Made by a program: the position numbers and the translations under genes. 64,000 nt of DNA, taken from positions 4,898,001 to 4,962,000 of the forward strand of contig NZ_JACHNE010000001.1 in NCBI RefSeq assembly GCF_014205255.1. The letters are read 5' to 3'. Below the pieces are notes generated by a model that saw only the letters and a program-made list of their open reading frames with translations, was not told where the DNA came from and did not search any database. Positions 24,012 to 32,067 of the stretch are shown piece by piece. Each line of letters opens with the position of its first letter. The first letter of the stretch is position 1. Source of the DNA: Streptomyces caelestis. GTDB taxonomy: Bacteria > Actinomycetota > Actinomycetes > Streptomycetales > Streptomycetaceae.

Positions 24012-25088
24012 ATGGGTCCCCATCCTGCGGTCGCGGCGATACGCCTGGCGGTCCGCCGCGTCCTCCACGACCTCCTCACCGAGCACCACCGCACCGCCGC
24101 CGCACTCCCGCACGCCCCCTCGCACGAGCTTTCCCCAAGCTCTCGGCTGCGCTCGAGCAGGGAGGTACCCCCATCCCCGCCGCTCGTGCTCGTGGCATGT
24201 TCCGGCGGCGCCGACTCCATGGCCCTCGCCTCCGCCCTCGCCTTCGAGTCCCCGAAGCTCGGCGTCAGAGCCGGTGGCGTGACCGTCGACCACGGTCTCC
24301 AGCCCGGCTCCGACCTGCGGGCCGCGGAAGTCGTCCTGCGCCTGCGCGAACTCGGCCTCGACCCGGTCGACTCCGTCGCCGTGACCGTCGGCCGCGCCGG
24401 CGGCCCCGAAGCCGCCGCCCGCGACGCCCGCTACGCCGCGCTCGACATCGCCGCCGAACGCCACGGCGCCGCCGCGGTCCTGCTCGGCCACACGCGGGAC
24501 GACCAGGCCGAAACCGTCCTGCTCGGCCTCGCCCGCGGCTCCGGCATCCGCTCCCTGTCCGGGATGGCCGCGGTCTCGGGGGCCGACGGCCGTTACCGGC
24601 GGCCCTTCCTGGAACTCGACCGGCAGACCGCCCGCAAGGCCTGCATGGTCCAGTCCCTGCCCGTCTGGGACGACCCCCACAACGCCGACCCGGCCTACAC
24701 CCGCTCCCGGCTGCGCCACGAGGGCCTGCCCGCCCTGGAGAAGGCCCTCGGCAAGGGCGTCGTCGAGGCCCTCGCCCGTACGGCCCAGCTCTCCCGCGAC
24801 GACGCCGACGCCCTCGACTCCTGGGCCACCCAGGCCGAGGCCACCGTCCGCGACGCCGCCGGGCTCCTGGAGTGCGCGAAGCTCTACGCCCTGCCGCCCG
24901 CCGTACGCCGCCGCGTCCTGCGCCGGGCCGCCATCGCGGCCGGTTCCCCGGCCGGTTCGCTGTTCGCCCGGCACCTCGAGGAAGTCGACCGATTGATCAC
25001 CGGCTGGCGCGGTCAGGGTGCCATCAACCTCCCCGGCAAGGTCGTGGCCCGGCGGCAGGGTGGCAGACTGGTGATTCGGCAAGGCTGA
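24012..25088 (+). CDS. tilS: tRNA(Ile)-lysidine synthetase
   Basis: A 358-residue TilS, which converts C34 of tRNA-Ile(CAU) to lysidine using ATP. The PP-loop SGGADS is at residues 64-69, and the LLGHTRDDQAETVLLGLARG block follows. Residues about 41-54 (SPSSRLRSSREVPP) are encoded by a copy of a short interspersed repeat (24132-24174) inserted in frame in the variable N-terminal linker. The start ATG has AAGGGA upstream. It is in line with hpt and ftsH, as in most actinobacteria. Confidence 0.93.
   Translation: MGPHPAVAAIRLAVRRVLHDLLTEHHRTAAALPHAPSHELSPSSRLRSSREVPPSPPLVLVACSGGADSMALASALAFESPKLGVRAGGVTVDHGLQPGSDLRAAEVVLRLRELGLDPVDSVAVTVGRAGGPEAAARDARYAALDIAAERHGAAAVLLGHTRDDQAETVLLGLARGSGIRSLSGMAAVSGADGRYRRPFLELDRQTARKACMVQSLPVWDDPHNADPAYTRSRLRHEGLPALEKALGKGVVEALARTAQLSRDDADALDSWATQAEATVRDAAGLLECAKLYALPPAVRRRVLRRAAIAAGSPAGSLFARHLEEVDRLITGWRGQGAINLPGKVVARRQGGRLVIRQG
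24132..24174 (+). repeat. Short interspersed repeat inserted in tilS
   Basis: A 43-bp element whose core is CCCCAAGCTCTCGGCT, followed by GCGCTCGAGCAGGG and closing ACCCCCAT. It recurs at 44005-44047 inside an unrelated gene, with one mismatch over the first 30 bases. It has hairpin potential (CCCC...GGG ends and a CTCGAG centre). Both copies keep their host frame open. Confidence 0.8.
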
Positions 25089-25147
25089 ATCGCGTCCCCA
25101 CCGGGCAGTCGGTGGAGGGGCCGCTCAGTCAGGGACGACCGAAAGTG

Positions 25148-25708
25148 ATGCGGGTGGACGCGAAAGACATGGGTGCCGACCTTCAGCAGGTACTCATCAC
25201 CAAGGAAGAGATCGACGCCAAGCTGGCCGAGCTGGCCGCGAAGATCGACGCGGAGTACGCGGGCAAGGACCTGCTGATCGTCGGCGTCCTCAAGGGCGCG
25301 GTGATGGTCATGGCCGATCTCGCCCGGGCGCTGTCCACCCCCCTCACCATGGACTGGATGGCCGTATCCTCGTACGGGGCGGGCACCCAGTCCTCCGGTG
25401 TGGTGCGGATCCTCAAGGACCTCGACACCGACATCAAGGGCAAGCACGTCCTCATCGTCGAGGACATCATCGACTCCGGCCTGACCCTGTCCTGGCTGAT
25501 CTCCAACCTCGGCTCGCGCGAGCCCGCCTCCCTCAAGGTGTGCACGCTGCTGCGCAAGCCCGAGGCCGCGAAGGTGGCCATCGACGTGGAATGGGTCGGG
25601 TTCGACATCCCCAACGAGTTCGTCGTGGGCTACGGCCTCGACTACGCCGAGAAGTACCGCAACCTCCCGTTCGTCGGTACGCTCGCGCCCCACGTGTACG
25701 GCGGCTGA
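25148..25708 (+). CDS. hpt: Hypoxanthine phosphoribosyltransferase
   Basis: A 186-residue purine salvage enzyme that makes IMP or GMP from hypoxanthine or guanine and PRPP. The PRPP motif is VLIVEDIIDSGLTLSWL, the PPi loop region LLIVGVLKGAVMVMADLA, and the catalytic end block GFDIPNEFVVGYGLDYAEKY. ATG at 25148 gives the normal family length. It sits 60 bp after tilS and before ftsH. Confidence 0.95.
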   Translation: MRVDAKDMGADLQQVLITKEEIDAKLAELAAKIDAEYAGKDLLIVGVLKGAVMVMADLARALSTPLTMDWMAVSSYGAGTQSSGVVRILKDLDTDIKGKHVLIVEDIIDSGLTLSWLISNLGSREPASLKVCTLLRKPEAAKVAIDVEWVGFDIPNEFVVGYGLDYAEKYRNLPFVGTLAPHVYGG

Positions 25709-25858
25709 GACTCCGGCCGGGGTGCCGTGAGGGTGATCGGGAACCCCAGCGTGCTTCCCGCCGTTGGAGCATGCGTAGACGGATCGCCAGCCGTCCCGCG
25801 CGGCTTCAGGTGACAATGCTGGGGTACCGTCCGAAGAACAGGCTTTATCAAACTCACT

Positions 25859-27937
25859 ATGGCAGGAGGGACGGGGCGGCACCGCTCCGTATGGATGGAC
25901 GTGAAGCGATACTTCCGTGGGCCGGTCATGTGGATCGTGCTGGCCGTCCTTGCCGTGGTCGTGTTGATGCAGGTCGTCGGCTCGTCCGGTGGCTACAAGA
26001 CGGTGGACACCGGCCAGGTCGTCCAGGCGATCAACCAGAACAAGGTGGAGTCGGCCAAGCTCACCACCGGCGATGACGAGACCATCAAGGTCACGCTCAA
26101 GGACGGCGTAAAGGTCGAGGGCAGCTCCAAGATTCAGGCGAGCTACATCGGCAATCAGGGCGAGGACATCGCCAGCACGCTGCAGAACAAGTTCCAGAAC
26201 AAGCAGATCCCGGACGGCTACACGGTTTCGCCGTCCAAGCAGAACCCGTTCATCGGGATGCTGATCTCTTTCCTGCTTCCCTTGATTCTCATCGTGGTCC
26301 TCTTCCTGTTCCTGATGAACCAGATGCAGGGCGGCGGCTCCCGCGTCATGAACTTCGGGAAGTCCAAGGCCAAGCTCATCACCAAGGACACCCCCAAGAC
26401 GACGTTCTCGGACGTCGCCGGTTCCGACGAGGCCGTCGAGGAGCTCCACGAGATCAAGGAGTTCCTCCAGGAGCCGGCCAAGTTCCAGGCCGTCGGTGCC
26501 AAGATCCCCAAGGGCGTTCTGCTCTACGGGCCTCCCGGTACCGGCAAGACCCTGCTCGCGCGTGCCGTCGCGGGCGAGGCCGGGGTGCCGTTCTACTCGA
26601 TCTCCGGTTCCGACTTCGTCGAGATGTTCGTCGGTGTCGGTGCCTCCCGGGTCCGTGACCTGTTCGAGCAGGCCAAGGCGAACGCCCCGGCGATCGTCTT
26701 CGTCGACGAGATCGACGCGGTCGGCCGCCACCGCGGCGCCGGCCTCGGCGGTGGGCACGACGAGCGCGAGCAGACGCTGAACCAACTGCTCGTCGAGATG
26801 GACGGCTTCGACGTCAAGGGCGGCGTGATCCTCATCGCCGCGACCAACCGGCCCGACATCCTCGACCCGGCGCTGCTGCGCCCCGGCCGTTTCGACCGGC
26901 AGATCGCCGTCGACCGCCCGGACATGCAGGGCCGTCTGGAGATCCTGAAGGTTCACCAGAAGGGCAAGCCGGTCGCGCCCGACGTCGACCTGTCGGCCAT
27001 GGCCCGCCGTACGCCCGGCATGACGGGTGCCGATCTGGCCAACGTGCTGAACGAGGCCGCCCTGCTGACGGCCCGCAGCGACAAGAAGCTGATCGACAAC
27101 CACATGCTCGACGAGGCGATCGACCGTGTGGTCGCGGGCCCGCAGAAGCGGACCCGGATCATGTCGGACAAGGAGAAGAAGATCACCGCGTACCACGAGG
27201 GCGGACACGCCCTGGTCGCGGCGGCCTCGCCGAACTCCGACCCCGTCCACAAGATCACGATCCTGTCGAGAGGCCGCGCCCTCGGCTACACGATGGTGCT
27301 GCCGGACGAGGACAAGTACTCGACCACGCGCAACGAGATGCTGGACCAGCTGGCCTACATGCTGGGCGGCCGCGCGGCCGAGGAGCTCGTCTTCCACGAC
27401 CCGACGACGGGTGCCGCCAACGACATCGAGAAGGCCACGGGCCTGGCCCGGGCGATGGTCACGCAGTACGGCATGACCGAGCGTCTCGGCGCGATCAAGT
27501 TCGGCGGCGACAACACCGAGCCGTTCCTCGGGCGTGAGATGTCTCACCAACGCGACTACTCGGAAGAGGTCGCGGCGCTGGTCGACGAAGAGGTCAAGAA
27601 GCTCATCGAGACCGCGCACAACGAGGCGTGGGAGATCCTGGTCGAGAACCGTGACGTCCTCGACAACCTCGTGCTGCAGCTGCTGGAGAAGGAGACGCTG
27701 GGCAAGGAGGAGATCGCCGAGATCTTCGCCCCGATCGTCAAGCGCCCGCCGCGGCCTGCCTGGACGGGCTCCTCCCGTCGTACGCCGTCCACCCGCCCGC
27801 CGGTCCTCTCCCCCAAGGAGCTGGCCCTGACGAACGGCGCGAACGGCGCCACGCCGGCGATCACCACCGCGAAGAGCACCGCGGCGGAGCCCGCCCCGGC
27901 GCCCGAGCGAGCCCCGGAGGAACGCCCCGAGAGCTGA
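25859..27937 (+). CDS. ftsH: ATP-dependent zinc metalloprotease FtsH
   Basis: A 692-residue membrane protease. Two transmembrane segments flank an extracytoplasmic domain (about 24-40 and 137-158). The AAA+ module has GPPGTGKT (224-231), Walker B IVFVDEIDAVG and the second region of homology ATNRPDILDPALLRPGRFDR. The zinc site is HEGGH (446-450). The tail is long, Pro/Ala-rich and disordered. The start is uncertain: ATG 25859 lacks a ribosome site and could be leaderless, and ATG 25895 is a credible alternative. It degrades damaged or unassembled membrane proteins. Confidence 0.93.
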   Translation: MAGGTGRHRSVWMDVKRYFRGPVMWIVLAVLAVVVLMQVVGSSGGYKTVDTGQVVQAINQNKVESAKLTTGDDETIKVTLKDGVKVEGSSKIQASYIGNQGEDIASTLQNKFQNKQIPDGYTVSPSKQNPFIGMLISFLLPLILIVVLFLFLMNQMQGGGSRVMNFGKSKAKLITKDTPKTTFSDVAGSDEAVEELHEIKEFLQEPAKFQAVGAKIPKGVLLYGPPGTGKTLLARAVAGEAGVPFYSISGSDFVEMFVGVGASRVRDLFEQAKANAPAIVFVDEIDAVGRHRGAGLGGGHDEREQTLNQLLVEMDGFDVKGGVILIAATNRPDILDPALLRPGRFDRQIAVDRPDMQGRLEILKVHQKGKPVAPDVDLSAMARRTPGMTGADLANVLNEAALLTARSDKKLIDNHMLDEAIDRVVAGPQKRTRIMSDKEKKITAYHEGGHALVAAASPNSDPVHKITILSRGRALGYTMVLPDEDKYSTTRNEMLDQLAYMLGGRAAEELVFHDPTTGAANDIEKATGLARAMVTQYGMTERLGAIKFGGDNTEPFLGREMSHQRDYSEEVAALVDEEVKKLIETAHNEAWEILVENRDVLDNLVLQLLEKETLGKEEIAEIFAPIVKRPPRPAWTGSSRRTPSTRPPVLSPKELALTNGANGATPAITTAKSTAAEPAPAPERAPEERPES

Positions 27938-27975
27938 CCACCGCTCCCGGCGGCCCCACCGGGCCCGGAATGGAT

Positions 27976-28011
27976 GCCGCGCCCCCCAGGTTTTAGCCTG
28001 GGGGGCGCGGC
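27976..28011 (+). terminator. Intrinsic terminator of ftsH
   Basis: A perfect 15-bp stem, GCCGCGCCCCCCAGG paired with CCTGGGGGGCGCGGC, loop TTTTAG, followed by TTTT. It is one of the clearest rho-independent terminators in the window. Confidence 0.92.
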
Positions 28012-28064
28012 TTTTCGCCATCTGCGCGGGCCGCTCCCTCATGAACACAGGAACGAGGCACCAG

Positions 28065-28670
28065 ATGACCGACCCCGTGACGCTGGACGGCGAGGGCCAG
28101 ATCGGCGAGTTCGACGAGAAGCGGGCCGAGAACGCCGTACGGGAGCTGCTGATCGCGGTCGGCGAGGACCCTGACCGCGAGGGGCTCCGGGAGACGCCGG
28201 CGCGGGTGGCGCGGGCGTACAGGGAGATATTCGCGGGGCTGTGGCAGAAGCCCGAGGACGTGCTGACGACGACGTTCGATCTCGGGCATGACGAGATGGT
28301 GCTGGTGAAGGACATCGAAGTCCTGAGCTCGTGTGAACACCATCTCGTACCGTTTGTCGGAGTTGCTCACGTCGGCTACATTCCGTCCGTCGAGGGTAAG
28401 ATCACAGGCCTCTCCAAGCTGGCGCGGCTCGTAGACGTGTACGCACGGCGTCCGCAGGTGCAGGAACGACTCACCACGCAGATCGCCGACTCCCTGATGC
28501 AGATCCTGGAGCCGCGTGGCGTGATCGTCGTTGTCGAGTGTGAACACATGTGCATGTCGATGCGCGGGGTCCGGAAGCCGGGTGCGAAGACCATTACCTC
28601 GGCGGTCCGCGGCCAGCTTCGTGATCTGGCGACCCGCAATGAGGCCATGAGCCTGATCATGGCGCGCTGA
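28065..28670 (+). CDS. folE: GTP cyclohydrolase I
   Basis: A 201-residue FolE, the first step of folate synthesis (GTP to dihydroneopterin triphosphate). Zinc and active-site signatures are VLSSCEHHLVPFVGVAHVGY and the late VVVECEHMCMSMRGVRKPGA. ATG at 28065 has GAGG at 6 bp; the upstream ATG at 28041 is less favoured. It is read from its own short region after the ftsH terminator. The other folate genes lie downstream on the opposite strand. Confidence 0.95.
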   Translation: MTDPVTLDGEGQIGEFDEKRAENAVRELLIAVGEDPDREGLRETPARVARAYREIFAGLWQKPEDVLTTTFDLGHDEMVLVKDIEVLSSCEHHLVPFVGVAHVGYIPSVEGKITGLSKLARLVDVYARRPQVQERLTTQIADSLMQILEPRGVIVVVECEHMCMSMRGVRKPGAKTITSAVRGQLRDLATRNEAMSLIMAR

Positions 28671-28867
28671 CCTGATCGTCAGTGGTGCCCGATACCGTCG
28701 GCGATCAGTGGGGTTGAACGCGGATCTCGGCAGCGAGGTGAGTGAACTCTCCCTCAGCTCTCGGCGTTGGGGCAGCTGAACGGCACCGACGGTCCCGCGC
28801 GGGTCGTCTGCGCCGCCGCGAGTCCTTCACTCTTTACGGTTACCGCCTCGACCCCCACGGGGCCGGG

Positions 28868-29356
28868 TCACGTCGTCGGCGCCGCCCCCGTGCCGTCGTG
28901 TTCGTCGTCCTCCGGGAGTTTGCAGACGCGCTCCAGGAAGAGGGCGGCCGCTATGGCGCCGATGCCCGCGAGGACGGAGAAGCCGGCGGAGATGGCCTGG
29001 TCGCGGCGGGCGGGGTTGTCGAGGGACTCCAGGAGGAAGACGCCGGTGCCGCCGTACATGCCGGCGACGAGGGCGGCGACCAGGGCGCTGGCCTGGCCGA
29101 AGACGACCGCGCGGGCCGCCATCATGGGGTCGACGCCCTTGGCGTCGGGCTGCCGTTCGCGCTGGTCCTTCAGGCGGGTGCGGAGCGAGAGCGCCGTGGC
29201 CAGCAGGACCACGGCGAGCAGAGCCAGGACGATGGGGGCGGCCAGGGGGACGCTCGGCAGGGTCCCGATCGAGTTCCACAGGCGGGCGCCCGCCCAGGAC
29301 AGCACCCCTGCCACGACGAAGACGCCGACCAGCACCCTGATGCGCAGCTCTTTCAC
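28868..29356 (-). CDS. DUF3180 membrane protein
   Basis: A 162-residue integral membrane protein with four hydrophobic segments. The first two are VLVGVFVVAGVLSWAGARLW and PIVLALLAVVLLATALSL, and the last is GFSVLAGIGAIAAALFLERV. The DUF3180 family has no known activity but is consistently encoded next to folK in actinobacteria. It starts at GTG 29356, 59 bp after the folK stop. Confidence 0.88.
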   Translation of the reverse strand: MKELRIRVLVGVFVVAGVLSWAGARLWNSIGTLPSVPLAAPIVLALLAVVLLATALSLRTRLKDQRERQPDAKGVDPMMAARAVVFGQASALVAALVAGMYGGTGVFLLESLDNPARRDQAISAGFSVLAGIGAIAAALFLERVCKLPEDDEHDGTGAAPTT

Positions 29357-29415
29357 AGTGTCCCTTCGGTTCCCCCGGCTCCGGCCTGGTTGTGCGGCCG
29401 TCTCGACCTTAACGG

Positions 29416-30027
29416 CTACTCGGGCAGCCGGAGTTCCAGGTCCGCGCGGGGCGCCACGCCGTGGCGGGTGACGGAGTCCAGCAGAGCGGCGACCGGGCCG
29501 CGGCCGGGCAGCTGTGCCTCGGGGTCGAGGTCGTGCCAGGGGGCCAGGACGAAGGCGCGCTCGTGGGCGTGGGGGTGGGGGAGGGTGAGCCGCGGGTCGT
29601 CGGAGACGACGTCGGCGTAGGAGACGATGTCGACGTCCAGCGTGCGGGGACCCCAGTGCTCGTCCCGGACGCGGTGGAAGGCCTCCTCGACCGCGTGCGC
29701 GCGCTCCAGCAGTGAGGACGGCGGCAGGGTGGTCTTGAGGACGACGACCGCGTTGAAGTAGGCGGGCTGGCTGCCGGGCTCCACGCCCCAGGGTTCGGTC
29801 TCGTAGACCGGGGAGACGGCCTTGATGCGGACGCCCGGGGTGTCCTCCAGGGCGTCGATGGCTCCCTGGAGGGTCTCCAGGCGGTTGCCGAGGTTGGAGC
29901 CGAGGGCGACCACGGCCCGTTTCGGATTGCTGAGCGTGCTGTCGGCGGCGTCGACCTTCTCGACGACGGAGGCGGGTACCGGCTGTACGGTCGGGTCGCT
30001 GGGACCCTTGAGGAAGGGTGCAGTCAT
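29416..30027 (-). CDS. folK: 6-hydroxymethyl-7,8-dihydropterin pyrophosphokinase
   Basis: A 203-residue HPPK that transfers pyrophosphate from ATP to the pterin. The signatures are AVVALGSNLGNRLETLQGAI, PVYETEPWGV and WGPRTLDVDIVSYAD, with PHPHAHERAFVLAPW near the C-terminus. The first 35 residues are a family-atypical extension before the conserved core. Its ATG overlaps the folB stop by 4 bp (ATGA), so translation is coupled. Confidence 0.95.
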   Translation of the reverse strand: MTAPFLKGPSDPTVQPVPASVVEKVDAADSTLSNPKRAVVALGSNLGNRLETLQGAIDALEDTPGVRIKAVSPVYETEPWGVEPGSQPAYFNAVVVLKTTLPPSSLLERAHAVEEAFHRVRDEHWGPRTLDVDIVSYADVVSDDPRLTLPHPHAHERAFVLAPWHDLDPEAQLPGRGPVAALLDSVTRHGVAPRADLELRLPE

Positions 30028-30383
30028 ACTCGGCTCCGGATGATGGTGACGGTCACGTCGTCGAAGGGGACCGTGATCGGGGCGTCCGGCTTGTGGACGC
30101 ACACCTCGACCTGCCGGACCCCGTCGTGCTTCAGACAGACCTGGGCGATGCGCTCGGCGAGCGTCTCGATGAGGTTGACGGGCTCGCCCTGGACGACGGC
30201 CACGACCTCCTCGGCCACGATGCCGTAGTGCACGGTCTTCGCCAGGTCGTCGTCGGCCGCGGCCGGCCGGGTGTCCAGGCCGAGCACGAGGTCCACGATG
30301 AAGGTCTGGCCCTCCTCGCGTTCCCTCGGCAACACACCGTGGTGCCCGCGGGCCTTCAGGCCGCGCAGCGCGACACGATCCAC
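30024..30383 (-). CDS. folB: Dihydroneopterin aldolase
   Basis: A 119-residue FolB (VALRGLKARGHHGVLPRERE at the N-terminus, NLIETLAERIAQVCL in the middle, VHKPDAPITVPFDDVTV at the end). GTG at 30383 has GGAG at 8 bp; the GTG at 30392 lies on top of that site. It cleaves dihydroneopterin to hydroxymethyldihydropterin. It is the gene upstream of folK in this operon. Confidence 0.95.
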   Translation of the reverse strand: MDRVALRGLKARGHHGVLPREREEGQTFIVDLVLGLDTRPAAADDDLAKTVHYGIVAEEVVAVVQGEPVNLIETLAERIAQVCLKHDGVRQVEVCVHKPDAPITVPFDDVTVTIIRSRV

Positions 30384-30524
30384 GCGAATCACTCCTGCAG
30401 TCGTCGGTCAGGGCCGGTCCGTGCCGTGTGCGGGCGGCACACCGGCCTCGGTCGAATCTACCTGCGAGCCTGGACGGGGCCGGGCCACGGGGGCGTGGGC
30501 CGGGCCGGGCCCGGCAGGATTCAT

Positions 30525-30549
30525 CCGGCGTTTCCCCTGGGAAACCCGG
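30525..30549 (-). terminator. Hairpin between the NTF2-like gene and folB
   Basis: GTTTCCC (30530-30536) pairs with GGGAAAC (30539-30545), and the flanking CCGG sequences extend the stem imperfectly. It lies downstream of the NTF2-like gene on the minus strand. It may split the folate block into two transcripts or attenuate it. No other feature is seen in the 30384-30619 spacer. Confidence 0.5.
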
Positions 30550-30619
30550 CGGCTCACGGGTTGGTAGCCGCCCATACCCGCGGGTCCGTGATTCCAACCA
30601 CTTCCTGGCACGTACCCAC

Positions 30620-31126
30620 TCAGGCGGGTGTGTCGTCCTGCTCGTCCTCGTCGGTTTCGGCCAGGACGGGGGAAGCGTGGTGCGACCAGAGCTTCCACCC
30701 CTGGGGCGTGCGCCGGAACACGTTGGTGGCGACCACGAGCTGTCCGACGAGCGGGCCGAGCTCCTCACCCTCGCCCTCGGGGGCGGGGCCGCCGCTGAGG
30801 ATGTTCTCCGTGCAGGTCACCAGGGCGGTGTCGCCGGTGACCGAGACGTGCACGTCGGTGAGGAAGAACTGGATGTAGTCGGTGTTCGCCATGATCAGCG
30901 CGTACGACCGGAGGACCTCGCCGCGGCCGGTGAGCACGGGCCAGCCGGGGTGCACGCAGGAGACCACGCCGGTGTCGGCCGGGTCGTGGTAGGTCTCGTC
31001 GACGCCGAGGTCGGAGGGGGTCAGCCAGAGCGACGCCAGTTCCTCGAAGTCGCCCCGTTCCAGTGCCTCGTAGAAGGCGGTGTTGGCGGCCTCGACCTGT
31101 TCGACGTCGGTGTGGGGGGCGCTCAC
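30620..31126 (-). CDS. NTF2/SnoaL-like protein
   Basis: A 168-residue protein of the NTF2-like cone fold (AANTAFYEALERGDFEELAS, then VSVTGDTALVTCTENILSG and VFRRTPQGWKLWSHHAS). Its GTG overlaps the folP stop by 4 bp, so it is translated with folP. Members of this fold bind small ligands or act as isomerases. Its conserved place among folate genes in actinobacteria suggests a supporting role, but no activity is known. Confidence 0.85.
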   Translation of the reverse strand: MSAPHTDVEQVEAANTAFYEALERGDFEELASLWLTPSDLGVDETYHDPADTGVVSCVHPGWPVLTGRGEVLRSYALIMANTDYIQFFLTDVHVSVTGDTALVTCTENILSGGPAPEGEGEELGPLVGQLVVATNVFRRTPQGWKLWSHHASPVLAETDEDEQDDTPA

Positions 31127-32004
31127 CGGGTTCCTTCTGCGCTGGTGCGTGCCTCTGCGATGGCGTGGGCGACGCGTACGGCGTCCGCTGTGGCGCGTAC
31201 CTCGTGCACGCGTACCGCCCATGCGCCGGCGTGCGCCGCGAGCGCGGAGACGGCCGCGGTGGCGGCGTCGCGTTCGCGTGCGGGCGGGGGCGGGCCGTCC
31301 GGGCCGGCGAGGACCCGGCCGAGGAAGCGTTTGCGGGAGGCGGCGACGAGCAGCGGGTGGCCGAGGGCGAGGACCCGGTCGAGGCCCGCGAGGAGCGCGA
31401 GGTCGTGCTCGGCGTCCTTGGAGAAGCCGAGTCCGGGGTCGACGACGACCCGGTCGGGGGCGATACCGCCGGCCAGAACGGCCTCCACGCGCGCGTGGAG
31501 CTCGTCGACGACCTCGGTGACGACGTCCGCGTACACGCCCCTGACGTTGCCGCCCTGGAGGAAGCCGCGCCAGTGCATGACGACGAAGGGGGCACCGGCG
31601 GCGGCGACGGCCGGGATCATACGGGGGTCGGCGAGGCCGCCGCTGACGTCGTTGACGAGGGCGGCGCCCGCCGCGAGGGCCCGTTCGGCGACGGAGGCGC
31701 GCATGGTGTCGACCGAGACGGTGACGCCCTCGGAGGCCAGGCCGCGCACGACGGGGACGACACGGCGCAGTTCCTCGGCCTCGTCCACCCGGGTGGCGCC
31801 TGGGCGGGTCGACTCGCCGCCGACGTCGATCAGGTCCGCGCCCTCGGTGACCAGGTCGAGGCCGTGCTTGACGGCGGCCGTGGTGTCGAAGAAGCGGCCG
31901 CCGTCGGAGAAGGAGTCGGGGGTGACGTTCACGACTCCCATGACCGCGCAGCGGTCCCATTCCGGTAGGCCCGCCACGCGCCCGCGTCCGCTCTGGTTGC
32001 TCAT
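31123..32004 (-). CDS. folP: Dihydropteroate synthase
   Basis: A 293-residue DHPS, the sulfonamide target, which joins pterin pyrophosphate to p-aminobenzoate. It shows VMGVVNVTPDSFSDGG, LIDVGGESTRPGA, VNDVSGGLADPRM and the loop HPLLVAASRKRFLG. It is the first gene of the minus-strand folate block, and its stop overlaps the next start. The start ATG follows a short spacer from the lysyltransferase-like gene. Confidence 0.95.
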   Translation of the reverse strand: MSNQSGRGRVAGLPEWDRCAVMGVVNVTPDSFSDGGRFFDTTAAVKHGLDLVTEGADLIDVGGESTRPGATRVDEAEELRRVVPVVRGLASEGVTVSVDTMRASVAERALAAGAALVNDVSGGLADPRMIPAVAAAGAPFVVMHWRGFLQGGNVRGVYADVVTEVVDELHARVEAVLAGGIAPDRVVVDPGLGFSKDAEHDLALLAGLDRVLALGHPLLVAASRKRFLGRVLAGPDGPPPPARERDAATAAVSALAAHAGAWAVRVHEVRATADAVRVAHAIAEARTSAEGTR

Positions 32005-32067
32005 ATGTTCAGCGTAGGCCCCCGGCGGGGGCCGTCAGGCGCTGCCGCCCGGGTCGGAGCGGACAGG

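Noticed and set aside
25013..28315. A 1100-codon minus-strand open frame over hpt, ftsH and folE.
   Set aside because: Antisense to three certain genes; codon bias and composition (Leu/Asp/Val-rich) show it is a shadow frame.
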